Assembly (NCBI GenBank): GCA_021791995.1
Contig: JAJYVN010000138.1
Span: 1 to 7,725 of the forward strand
From: Bacillota bacterium
GTDB lineage: Bacteria > Bacillota > Sulfobacillia > RBS10-35 > JAJYVN01
Direction: 5' to 3'
DNA length: 7,725 bases
Positions within the stretch are counted from its first letter, which is position 1. Each line of letters opens with the position of its first letter. A program made the position numbers and the translations under genes. Below, in pieces: positions 1 through 5,586 of the stretch. The notes below the pieces were generated by a model. It saw nothing but the letters and a program-made list of their open reading frames with translations, was not told the origin of the DNA and ran no database searches.

Positions 1-1
1 G

Positions 2-634
2 CAGGATGGGCAATGGACCGATCTGGCTGTCAATACGAACGCGGCTTCGCCTCCCGATGCGGTGCTCTCCACCCTTGGCACGGTTGGCTTTCTGGTCGGA
101 GAGGTTTCTCCTGGCTTTATTCTCCGCCATTGGCCCCCGGCGGTGGACGTTTGGAACACGTCTGCGATCCGCGACGCCTTCTTCTCCGCGCCGCGTTTGC
201 CACGCCTGATGCGACCGGAACAAGCCGTTTGTGCTGCTGTGGCGCGCGGGGTGAGCGAGGGCCTGCTGACCTATCGCAGCCCTTCGGGCCGCACAGTGGC
301 GGGCGAGACCATGTGTGCCGAGGATGTGGTGATTGCGCGCGATGCCTTGGTGCGGCGTGCAGGCACCGATGCCTTCCAACGCCAAGCGCTGACTGGATTG
401 TCACAGGCATTTCATTGGGAGGGAGAGTTGCCGGCCCGTAACTGGGCCCCCTTCCGGAGACGTGTGCTGGGGCCCCTCCTCCGCGAGGGAGAGGTCTCCC
501 TGCAAGTGGGACTGACTGTTCGCAAGGGGTCCGACCTCTCGCCCGACACCCTACGGGAGGTCGATGTGGCACTTGCTGATCTTTTACAGCACCATGAAGG
601 CGGTGTTGCGGCACGGAGGGACTCGGAGGAGTGA
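2..634 (+). CDS. C-terminal part of a DUF499-like ATPase, associated with defence islands (5' end outside window)
   Basis: The reading frame is open from the first bases of the window and ends at TGA 632-634, leaving about 210 residues of a longer protein. Two stretches recall, from memory, the C-terminus of DUF499 proteins: a block with W-N-T-S-A-I-R-D-A-F-F followed by L-P-R-L and A-R-G-V-S-E-G-L-L-T-Y (about nt 150-275), and a terminal block beginning F-H-W-E-G-E-L-P with W-A-P-F and an R-V-L helix (about nt 410-475), then alternating hydrophobic strands. DUF499 proteins are large P-loop ATPases often encoded beside DUF1156 methylases, a helicase and DUF3780 in predicted anti-phage islands. 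The ATPase motifs would be upstream, so nothing catalytic can be checked here. The role in defence is inferred from family context only. No partner gene is seen downstream, so this looks like the 3' edge of the cluster. Confidence 0.62.
   Translation, partial: QDGQWTDLAVNTNAASPPDAVLSTLGTVGFLVGEVSPGFILRHWPPAVDVWNTSAIRDAFFSAPRLPRLMRPEQAVCAAVARGVSEGLLTYRSPSGRTVAGETMCAEDVVIARDALVRRAGTDAFQRQALTGLSQAFHWEGELPARNWAPFRRRVLGPLLREGEVSLQVGLTVRKGSDLSPDTLREVDVALADLLQHHEGGVAARRDSEE
625..631 (+). promoter_or_regulatory. Strong Shine-Dalgarno GGAGGAG without an established gene
   Basis: GGAGGAG lies within the last codons of the DUF499-like gene and 6 nt before TTG 638. It is the only evidence for the 47-codon ORF. 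It may also be coincidental, because the region codes for Glu and Ser residues with purine-rich codons. Confidence 0.35.
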
Positions 635-637
635 TCA

Positions 638-781
638 TTGGACGGCTCTCTGCCTGCGCCCCTGAAGGATGTCGACATGCGGTGGTGTATTCAAGATTCA
701 AGCGTTGGGGGAGCGATTCGCCGAGGGGATGGTGCTCTAGTTGTTGGCACAGACGACAGCTCGTCCGCTGCCGCCCCTTGA
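638..781 (+). CDS. Possible small ORF, 47 codons, unknown
   Basis: A TTG at 638 lies 6 nt after GGAGGAG (625-631), a near-ideal Shine-Dalgarno that overlaps the end of the DUF499-like gene. The frame runs 47 codons to TGA 779-781. The product begins L-D-G-S-L-P-A-P-L-K and ends in a Ser/Ala-rich tail (D-D-S-S-S-A-A-A-P), without a membrane segment or a motif I recognise. It would overlap the preferred TTG start (741) of the next gene by 41 nt in another frame, which counts against it. Alternatives are a chance ORF behind a purine-rich stretch, or the leftover 5' end of a gene that once followed the DUF499-like gene. Confidence 0.22.
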   Translation: MDGSLPAPLKDVDMRWCIQDSSVGGAIRRGDGALVVGTDDSSSAAAP

Positions 782-1655
782 GAGCAATGGGGTAGCACTT
801 GATATGTCCGCGGAGCGGTTGGGTTGGTTGGTCCCGTCGGATCCCTCCGCGCCTCTGGAGGAATTGCGCAGCCGCTATGCACGTGACGGATACCTCTGGC
901 TGCGTGGGCTCCTGGATGCGGATGAGGTTTGGCGCTTTCGGAGACGCTTTTTCTCCGCCATGGAGGGTATGGGGCTCTTGGCAGCTGGATCCAAAGGGCC
1001 GGATGGGGTATGGAGCGGCGGCGAACATGACCGCCGCCGGGTTGGTCAACAGCTGATCGAGACGGTACGGTGGGCCGCGTATGAGGCTTTTTGTCTCTCG
1101 CGACCCGTGACCGACTTCTACGACGCGCTCTTTGACGCTCCGTGCTATCTGCACAAGCGTAAGTTGCTGCGGATGGGACTTCCGGAGGATCCGCATTGCA
1201 CCGGTGCCCATTATGATCTCGTGTATCTGCGGGCGGGCACCGACCACCTCTGCACCAGCTGGATACCCATCGGTGATGCCAGTGTGGAGATGGGGGGACT
1301 CTTGTATCTAGAGGGATCGGATGCCTTCGGGCGCGAACTCGAGGCGCGATATGCACGGGAGTCGGGTCACCTTACGCCGGAGGAGCGGATTCAGGCGGTG
1401 AACGCCACCATGACGGGCGGGTGGTTAACACGAGATCTTCGGGCTCTAGCGGACCGGATGAACGCACGATGGCTCGTGGCGGACTATGCCGCAGGTGACA
1501 TGGTGGTGCACAGCCCGTTCATGATCCACGCTTCCACCCAGAATGTCGATGCGCACCGACGCATTCGGCTGTCCACCGACATTCGCTATCAGAGCGTGCG
1601 GGATCGCATGGACCCTCGCTGGCAACGAGACTGGTCCCCGGACGACGGGCTTTGA
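741..1655 (+). CDS. Phytanoyl-CoA dioxygenase (PhyH) family Fe(II)/2-oxoglutarate oxygenase
   Basis: This 304-residue protein is a predicted soluble non-haem iron oxygenase that would hydroxylate a small substrate while converting 2-oxoglutarate and O2 to succinate and CO2. The PhyH-type motif set is visible: H157-x-D159 in T-G-A-H-Y-D, the distal H263 in M-I-H-A-S, and R274/R276 in H-R-R-I-R-L eleven to thirteen residues later, suited to binding the 2-oxoglutarate carboxylate. An N-terminal R-D-G-Y-L-W-L-R-G-L-L-D stretch (about 48-59) is also typical. The TTG at 741 is chosen because an in-frame TAG sits directly before it, GAGGGG lies 12 nt upstream, and relatives as I recall them include the P-L-x-x-x-x-N-G-x-x-L-D segment near residue 12. 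TTG 744 and ATG 804 are alternatives. A membrane protein gene follows 16 nt later, probably co-transcribed. The substrate is unknown; the family includes sugar, antibiotic and lipid hydroxylases. Confidence 0.85.
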   Translation: MLAQTTARPLPPLESNGVALDMSAERLGWLVPSDPSAPLEELRSRYARDGYLWLRGLLDADEVWRFRRRFFSAMEGMGLLAAGSKGPDGVWSGGEHDRRRVGQQLIETVRWAAYEAFCLSRPVTDFYDALFDAPCYLHKRKLLRMGLPEDPHCTGAHYDLVYLRAGTDHLCTSWIPIGDASVEMGGLLYLEGSDAFGRELEARYARESGHLTPEERIQAVNATMTGGWLTRDLRALADRMNARWLVADYAAGDMVVHSPFMIHASTQNVDAHRRIRLSTDIRYQSVRDRMDPRWQRDWSPDDGL

Positions 1656-1661
1656 GAGGAG
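1654..1661 (+). promoter_or_regulatory. Ribosome binding site GAGAGGAG for the TTG start at 1672
   Basis: GAGAGGAG begins within the TGA stop of the PhyH gene and lies 10 nt before TTG 1672. It fixes the start of the membrane protein, since no in-frame ATG is placed sensibly after the PhyH stop. Its overlap with the upstream stop suggests translational coupling. Confidence 0.6.
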
Positions 1662-1671
1662 AGCGTTTGGG

Positions 1672-2244
1672 TTGGATACGGAGCCAGCGGCTGATGAGAC
1701 AGGGGCGCAGGTGCCCGGGCCCATTGTGGAGCGGCGAGCGCCGAGGCCGCCGCGTCCCGCCAACGTTCGGCTGGGCTGGTGGATCGCGGCGGGTGTTCTG
1801 TTGTTTGCTGCTGTCTTATACATCGCCAATCGGCCTGTGGCCTCTTCCCCGTTGCAATCCGAGGTCCCTCCGCCAGTGTGGGGCTCTGTTACCCTTGAAG
1901 GGATCGCCCATGAGGAGGCGACGGCCGCAGGTGATCCCAAGGTCCGGTCCGGGCGTTGGGTGTTCACAAGTCGGGAAGATGCGATCCCGTATCTCTTGCC
2001 CGGGCAGACCACGACGGATGGCACCGCAGAGTATCTGCTGACGATGACAGGGCGGTTTCACGCCGTGAACAGTTCGGATGTCCTGCCCGGTTCCCAGAGC
2101 CAGGGAACGGAGTTGACGCTTTTGGTCCGCGGTGTGGACGGGGCAGTTCGCGGTGTGCTTATTAACGACGCTGCATACACCGACCTATCCCGTCTTGGTT
2201 CCGTCCACAATCTACGTATCGGTTTCCACCCATTTGGTCTGTGA
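1672..2244 (+). CDS. Single-pass membrane-anchored protein of unknown function
   Basis: The product has 190 residues from TTG 1672. A cytoplasmic, Pro- and Arg-rich N-terminus (about 1-33, with R-A-P-R-P-P-R-P) precedes one hydrophobic helix at about 34-52 (W-W-I-A-A-G-V-L-L-F-A-A-V-L). A Ser/Pro linker and a roughly 130-residue outer domain follow. With positive charges before the helix, the C-terminal part should lie outside the cell. The outer domain is rich in predicted beta strands (E-Y-L-L-T-M-T-G-R-F; T-E-L-T-L-L-V-R-G-V-D-G) and ends D-L-S-R-L-G-S-V-H-N-L. I cannot assign a family and see no cysteines or catalytic motif. It lies 16 nt behind the PhyH gene, with its ribosome binding site on that gene's stop, so co-expression is likely. 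It is convergent with the M24-like gene. Confidence 0.72.
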   Translation: MDTEPAADETGAQVPGPIVERRAPRPPRPANVRLGWWIAAGVLLFAAVLYIANRPVASSPLQSEVPPPVWGSVTLEGIAHEEATAAGDPKVRSGRWVFTSREDAIPYLLPGQTTTDGTAEYLLTMTGRFHAVNSSDVLPGSQSQGTELTLLVRGVDGAVRGVLINDAAYTDLSRLGSVHNLRIGFHPFGL

Positions 2245-2257
2245 ACGAGCGCTGGGC

Positions 2258-2300
2258 CCCCTCAGCGAAGGCCTCGGGCGGGCCTCCGCCGGAGGAGGGG
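2258..2300. terminator. Possible bidirectional GC-rich hairpin between convergent genes
   Basis: The 62-nt gap between two convergent stops holds CCCCTC (2258-2263) able to pair with GAGGGG (2295-2300). Nested inside it is CCTCC (2283-2287) with GGAGG (2291-2295) around a 3-nt loop; the two stems share one base, so they cannot both form completely. There is no T-run on either side, so an intrinsic terminator is only suggested by position and GC-rich pairing. Confidence 0.28.
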
Positions 2301-2306
2301 TGCGCA

Positions 2307-3413
2307 TCAAGGTGCGATGAGGATCTCGGGCCGCAGAACGGTTCCTGCGGTTGTCTCAAACGGGCGTAGCGGCCAATCACCTGTCTGGGTGATGATGCGT
2401 GGCAGGGACCTCCCATCCCCCACCAGGATGGTGTCCTCACTCTTGGCGCCGGCCACCGATGGATTCCAGGCCATGATCTGGCCGGAGCGGATCACTTCGG
2501 TTGCGGTGTCGGTCGTGCGCCACTCCCGGCTCTGGTAGCCAGCGGCGCCTCCCTGATGGTGCTGTTGCCACTCCAGAGGGAAACCGGAGCGCGCGTATGC
2601 AGCCTTTGCAACCGCGAAGATGGCGGCGCCGGTCGTGCCCGGTCGACTGGCCGCAATCATCTCGGCATCCACCAGGGCTGCGGCCTGCCAACGATGGACG
2701 AGGTCATCCGGTGGTGCGCCGTGATGCCAGAGACGCGTTGCGGAGATCACAAGGCCTCCGCGCATGCCGCAGACGACCACCATGGCGTAACGGGCAACGG
2801 TATTCGTGGTTGGTAGCGGGTGGCGCCGGGTATAGATGCGGTCATCGGCTGCCACCAGATGGACGATGGGTTCGATACCGCGTCGCAGACATTGCTGAGC
2901 GAGCGCTCCCGCGATCTCAAACTCGCTCTGGCCGGGGCGAATGCTCCGCACTGCAGCCTCCAGGGCACAGGCGGTGTCGGCACCGAGCTCGATCGCCCGG
3001 CGTTCGTCGTCCTGGGAGAGCTGGACGCGCAGCGAGGCCAGGCCAGATGCTGCATCGGTGGACCCGTGGAATGGCACATCGCTGAGTGTGCGACCTGCGG
3101 GAATCAGCCCGCGGAGACATTCGTCCATCCCGTCCTGCCACCAGGGAAACGTCACCATTTCCCAACCGAGGCCGCAGAGTTCCTCCTCCTGAAGGCGCTG
3201 CCCCTCAATGTTGCTCGAGACCACGACAACCCGATCGGCGGTGACCACCACGGCCGCCGCTCCCAGGTCAACATTGACACCAATGAAGGATCTGCCGCCG
3301 CCCGAGAGCCAGGCAAAGTTGGCGACTCGTCGGACTACCAGGGCGTCGGCTCCCTGCTCTCGCATCCAAGCGCGCGCGATGCCGATCCTGTCCTGCTGCA
3401 CGAGCCCCACCAA
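2307..3413 (-). CDS. M24-family (creatinase/aminopeptidase P fold) protein, metal site degenerate
   Basis: The 368-residue product has the two-domain M24 layout: an N-terminal creatinase-like domain (about 5-130, with A-D-A-L-V-V-R-R-V-A-N-F-A-W-L-S-G) and a C-terminal pita-bread domain (about 135-355). The C-terminal frame is recognisable: H198 in R-R-H-P, the strand Y-A-M-V-V-V-C-G-M, T-R at 226-227, H285/H286 in Q-H-H-Q-G-G, and A-G-A-K-S-E-D-T-I-L-V. However, the usual metal ligands Asp, Asp and the first Glu correspond to C215, S224 and N317; only a His near 286 and E326 remain. Binuclear-metal peptidase activity is therefore doubtful. I recall related M24 proteins with similar changes beside sugar-utilisation genes. 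The TTG 3413 start is 3 nt past the upstream TAA and has no clear ribosome binding site of its own. GTG 3410 or GTG 3401, the latter behind GGTGGGG, are alternatives. Translational coupling to the isomerase-like gene is likely. Confidence 0.8.
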   Translation of the reverse strand: MVGLVQQDRIGIARAWMREQGADALVVRRVANFAWLSGGGRSFIGVNVDLGAAAVVVTADRVVVVSSNIEGQRLQEEELCGLGWEMVTFPWWQDGMDECLRGLIPAGRTLSDVPFHGSTDAASGLASLRVQLSQDDERRAIELGADTACALEAAVRSIRPGQSEFEIAGALAQQCLRRGIEPIVHLVAADDRIYTRRHPLPTTNTVARYAMVVVCGMRGGLVISATRLWHHGAPPDDLVHRWQAAALVDAEMIAASRPGTTGAAIFAVAKAAYARSGFPLEWQQHHQGGAAGYQSREWRTTDTATEVIRSGQIMAWNPSVAGAKSEDTILVGDGRSLPRIITQTGDWPLRPFETTAGTVLRPEILIAP

Positions 3414-3416
3414 CCC

Positions 3417-4478
3417 TTAGCGCGTTCTGCAGTCCTCGATGATCCGTTCTTCATACTCCTTGGTCAACCCCAGCGCAGCATAGAAGGCCGTGAAGGCTCC
3501 CACCGCATCGGCCGTCGCGCGAGCGTGCGCCAACTGATCGTGGTCAATGCGCGATGCAATTTCGACAAGAAATTCCCACTGCAGAACCGAGCGGCGGACA
3601 GCTGCGATGGGATCCTCGGTGTATGGGTAAAGGTCGAAGCCAATTCGGCCCTGGTACCCGCCCTCCTGCAGTACAAGCGCCAAGTCAATGGTCTGTTCCA
3701 GGAAGGATGCCCCGGTCATGTTGTCGTCGTCGAAGCTGCCCCACCCGGAGTTGGCGTGCTGATGGCCGAGGCGCCCTTCGTGGAGTAACAACGCCGCGAA
3801 TTCTCCGAGCGGCTCGTTGTTCATGATCAGGTGCTGCCAGTCCATGTTGACGAGGACGTGGCGAGTGTCCGTGCCCATGGCCTGAATCTTCTGTATGATG
3901 AAGAGCGCCATGCCAATGTTGCGCATCAGAATTTGCATGGCCGGCTCGGAGTTCTTGTGCTCCAGAAGCACCGTGACCCCGCGTTCCCGTGCATACTCGA
4001 TGACCTCCTGCAACCCGCCGAGGAAGTGGCTCCAGGTGGTCTGATAGTCGCGTTGGAGGTTGTAGTTGTATCCCTCGTTACCGGGCCAAACGACGTAGTT
4101 GGCGTGAACGTGTGCGGCTAGGTCAATGGCGCGTCGGTGGTGGGCAAGGGCTTCCGCCCGCAAACCGGCATCAGGGTTGGAGAGAGAGCCGAACTTGTAG
4201 CGAGGATCGGGGAAAAGCGAATAGGCGACGGCATAGATATCGTGATCGGACCCCAATGCGGCTTGAATGCGGGGCAGGTTGTCCTCGTTGAGCTCGAAAC
4301 CGTAGTGGAACTCGTAGCCCTTGACGAGTGGGCCCAGTCCTTCGACGGCGCGCTTCACGCGCTCTTCGGTTGGCACACCGACCAACTCAGGGTGATAGCC
4401 TCCCGGGACGAACCGTGTGGCAGCGGGGCCGAACGCCCAAATACCGACGCTTGTCTTCCAACGGGGACGGGTGGGCAT
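3417..4478 (-). CDS. Xylose-isomerase-like TIM-barrel protein, predicted sugar isomerase/epimerase
   Basis: This 353-residue protein resembles xylose isomerases and AP-endonuclease-2-fold sugar isomerases. Landmarks in order are: F-G-P-A-A-T-R-F (16-23); V-V-W-P-G-N-E-G-Y (129-137); L-L-E-H-K-N-S-E-P (171-179), like the E-x-K-x-x-E-P metal strand with E173 and K175; N-M-D-W-Q-H (211-216) with D213 and H216; H-Q-H-A-N-S (239-244); F-D-D-D (249-252); and G-F-D-L-Y-P-Y-T-E-D (280-289), matching the F-D-x-x-P-x-R-T-E-D end motif of xylose isomerases. A divalent-metal aldose-ketose isomerase or epimerase is therefore predicted. The substrate is unknown; L-rhamnose or a rarer sugar is as plausible as xylose. 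The ATG at 4478 is chosen because GGAGG (4487-4491) lies 8 nt before it. The frame stays open far upstream without family similarity. The M24-like gene follows after 3 nt. Confidence 0.82.
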   Translation of the reverse strand: MPTRPRWKTSVGIWAFGPAATRFVPGGYHPELVGVPTEERVKRAVEGLGPLVKGYEFHYGFELNEDNLPRIQAALGSDHDIYAVAYSLFPDPRYKFGSLSNPDAGLRAEALAHHRRAIDLAAHVHANYVVWPGNEGYNYNLQRDYQTTWSHFLGGLQEVIEYARERGVTVLLEHKNSEPAMQILMRNIGMALFIIQKIQAMGTDTRHVLVNMDWQHLIMNNEPLGEFAALLLHEGRLGHQHANSGWGSFDDDNMTGASFLEQTIDLALVLQEGGYQGRIGFDLYPYTEDPIAAVRRSVLQWEFLVEIASRIDHDQLAHARATADAVGAFTAFYAALGLTKEYEERIIEDCRTR

Positions 4479-4483
4479 CAACA

Positions 4484-4491
4484 CCACCTCC
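4484..4491 (-). promoter_or_regulatory. Ribosome binding site GGAGGTGG for the isomerase-like gene
   Basis: On the minus strand GGAGGTGG precedes ATG 4478, with 8 nt between GGAGG and the start codon. It decides between this ATG and another in-frame ATG 15 nt upstream (4493), which overlaps the site itself. Confidence 0.65.
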
Positions 4492-4643
4492 ATGCCGTGA
4501 ATTCCGCAGGGGCGTGCGGGCTCCTGCCGCAGACCGACATGTCTCGATCGCTCATGGCGGCAGGGCCAAGTGCGTAGCGGAAGTTGCTTAGAGCAGGGCG
4601 TCCATGGGGCGCATTCGGCTCGGATCCGATGGGTATCGGCCAT

Positions 4644-4674
4644 CGGGGTGGGACGGTTTTACCGTTCCACCCCG
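4644..4674 (-). terminator. Hairpin just past the superoxide dismutase stop
   Basis: Bases 4644-4657 pair with 4661-4674 across a 3-nt loop, giving a 14-bp GC-rich stem. One position (4652/4666) is a G.U pair on the plus strand and a C/A mismatch on the minus strand. The stem begins 6 nt past the dismutase stop codon. It lacks a following U-run, so it is either an atypical terminator or a 3'-end stabilising structure. It separates the dismutase from the downstream isomerase-like gene. Confidence 0.5.
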
Positions 4675-4680
4675 AACGCA

Positions 4681-5280
4681 TCAACGCTTGGCCGCCGCAA
4701 GACGCACCGCGACGTCATCCCAATTGACGACGTTCCACCACGCGTTGATGTACTCGGGCCGCCGACTCTGATACTTCAGGTAGTACGCGTGCTCCCAGAC
4801 GTCGAGAACGAGCAAGGGCGTAACGCCCCATTGCGTCAGATTCTGATGCTTTTCCGCGGTAAGGACGGTGAGTTCTCCTGCCTTCGGTTCCCAGCACAGC
4901 ATGGTCCAGCCCGATCCCTCGACGGCCGCTGCGGCTGCCGTGAAGTGCTTCTTGAAGGCCTCATAGCTGCCGAAGTCCTTGCGGATTTGCTCCGCGAGCG
5001 CTCCGGTGGGTTCGCCGCCCTTGCCGGGTCCCATGTTGGTCCAAAAGATGGAGTGCAAGAAATGGCCAGAGCCGTGGAAGGCCGCTTCGCGTTCCAAGTG
5101 CTTGACCTGTGCGAAGTCGCCGGTCTTCCGCGCCTCCGCGAGTCCCGCCAAAGCCTTATTCAAGCCGTTGACGTAGCCTAGGTGGTGGATATCATGATGC
5201 AGGTGCATCGTCTGAGTGTCGATGTGTGGTTCCAGCGCCTCATACGGATACGGCAGGGGCGGCAGTTCATACGTGGCCAA
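4681..5280 (-). CDS. sodA: Superoxide dismutase, Fe/Mn family
   Basis: The 199-residue enzyme dismutates superoxide to O2 and H2O2 in the cytosol. It has the alpha-hairpin N-terminal domain (about 1-85, starting Y-E-L-P-P-L-P-Y-P-Y) and the alpha/beta C-terminal domain (about 90-199). The four metal ligands are visible: H28 (L-H-H), H76 (G-H-F-L-H-S-I-F-W), D160 and H164 (D-V-W-E-H-A-Y-Y-L). The usual Asn before the second ligand is Leu75. The outer-sphere residue that tunes the metal appears to be in E-K-H-Q (143-146), a His/Gln arrangement not matching the standard Mn-type N-Q-D, so Fe versus Mn cannot be decided. The start is TTG 5280, with AAAGGAGAGG (5288-5297) 7 nt before it; this gives the normal family length although the frame is open much further upstream. 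The symbol follows the common Bacillota name and is not metal evidence. The gene is monocistronic by spacing and hairpin. Confidence 0.95.
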   Translation of the reverse strand: MATYELPPLPYPYEALEPHIDTQTMHLHHDIHHLGYVNGLNKALAGLAEARKTGDFAQVKHLEREAAFHGSGHFLHSIFWTNMGPGKGGEPTGALAEQIRKDFGSYEAFKKHFTAAAAAVEGSGWTMLCWEPKAGELTVLTAEKHQNLTQWGVTPLLVLDVWEHAYYLKYQSRRPEYINAWWNVVNWDDVAVRLAAAKR

Positions 5281-5287
5281 TCGGAAT

Positions 5288-5297
5288 CCTCTCCTTT
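5288..5297 (-). promoter_or_regulatory. Ribosome binding site AAAGGAGAGG for the dismutase TTG start
   Basis: The minus-strand sequence AAAGGAGAGG ends 7 nt before TTG 5280. It supports a TTG start and removes the long upstream open frame, which has no dismutase similarity. Confidence 0.75.
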
Positions 5298-5358
5298 CGG
5301 GCGACCTGCGTTGTGTTCGCGCAGCAGGCCTGTCCCCTCTCATTCTATCCAATCGTCC

Positions 5359-5395
5359 CTGGCTCTGCATCCGCTTCCAACGGAAGCGGAGCCAG
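5359..5395. repeat. Interrupted inverted repeat (hairpin or operator candidate)
   Basis: CTGGCTC (5359-5365) pairs with GAGCCAG (5389-5395), and CGCTTCC (5372-5378) with GGAAGCG (5382-5388) around an AAC loop; a 6-nt bulge lies on the left arm. The core CCGCTTCCAACGGAAGCGG is a perfect 8-bp dyad. It lies about 12 nt upstream of the candidate dismutase -10, where an operator could overlap the -35 region. No T-run follows on either strand, so a terminator is unlikely. Confidence 0.5.
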
Positions 5396-5571
5396 CCGGA
5401 GGGTGGTGCACCGAAGGTCGTTAGCCGTTCCCGAAGTTGACACCAGGAGTGGCCGTCCTTTTGCAGTATCGTGAAGAGCAGGGATGCGAATCGTGTCGGT
5501 GGACCGATGGGTGGTCCCATGACGAGAGAAGTGGCATAGCGTGGACCGTCCCAAGCAAGTTGCGGACGGGC

Positions 5572-5578
5572 AAAGGGG
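5572..5578 (+). promoter_or_regulatory. Ribosome binding site AAAGGGG for the MurA-like GTG start
   Basis: AAAGGGG lies 8 nt before GTG 5587. This start puts the conserved active-site Lys at residue 22 exactly as in E. coli MurA, so it is preferred over earlier in-frame TTG and GTG codons. Confidence 0.6.
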
Positions 5579-5586
5579 TCGGTATC

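Larger units (their letters stand above)
5281..5586. promoter_or_regulatory. Divergent intergenic region between dismutase and MurA-like genes
   Basis: These 306 nt contain no gene I can support. On the minus strand a TAGAAT hexamer (5342-5347), one base from the sigma-A -10 consensus, sits about 60 nt before the dismutase start, without a good -35 at normal spacing. On the plus strand a perfect TTGACA (5437-5442) precedes the MurA-like gene, but no acceptable -10 lies 16-18 nt later. A strong dyad is at 5359-5395 (separate entry), and GTGGACCG is repeated at 5499 and 5541. The region presumably carries two divergent promoters; the exact sites are uncertain. Confidence 0.45.

Noticed and set aside
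117..1247. Long minus-strand open frame (376 codons) across the DUF499-like and PhyH genes
   Set aside because: It has no recognisable domain, is Pro/Arg/His-rich in the way expected of antisense reading in GC-rich DNA, and opposes two well-supported plus-strand genes.
2820..3788. Plus-strand open frame of 322 codons opposite the M24-like and isomerase-like genes
   Set aside because: It lies opposite two genes with clear family motifs and has no coherent motifs of its own.
4479..4643. N-terminal extension of the isomerase-like protein by 55 residues
   Set aside because: It has no family similarity, its Cys/Arg/His-rich composition is unlike the protein, and GGAGGTGG sits directly before ATG 4478.
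5437..5586. N-terminal extension of the MurA-like protein by 50 residues
   Set aside because: MurA proteins start close to the W-L-I-E-G-G strand. The GTG at 5587 puts Lys at residue 22 as in E. coli, and AAAGGGG precedes it.
5491..5586. T-box-like riboswitch ahead of the MurA-like gene (GGGTGG, AGAGA and small hairpins)
   Set aside because: The T-box core sequence and terminator/antiterminator pairing are absent, and the gene has no aminoacyl-tRNA connection.
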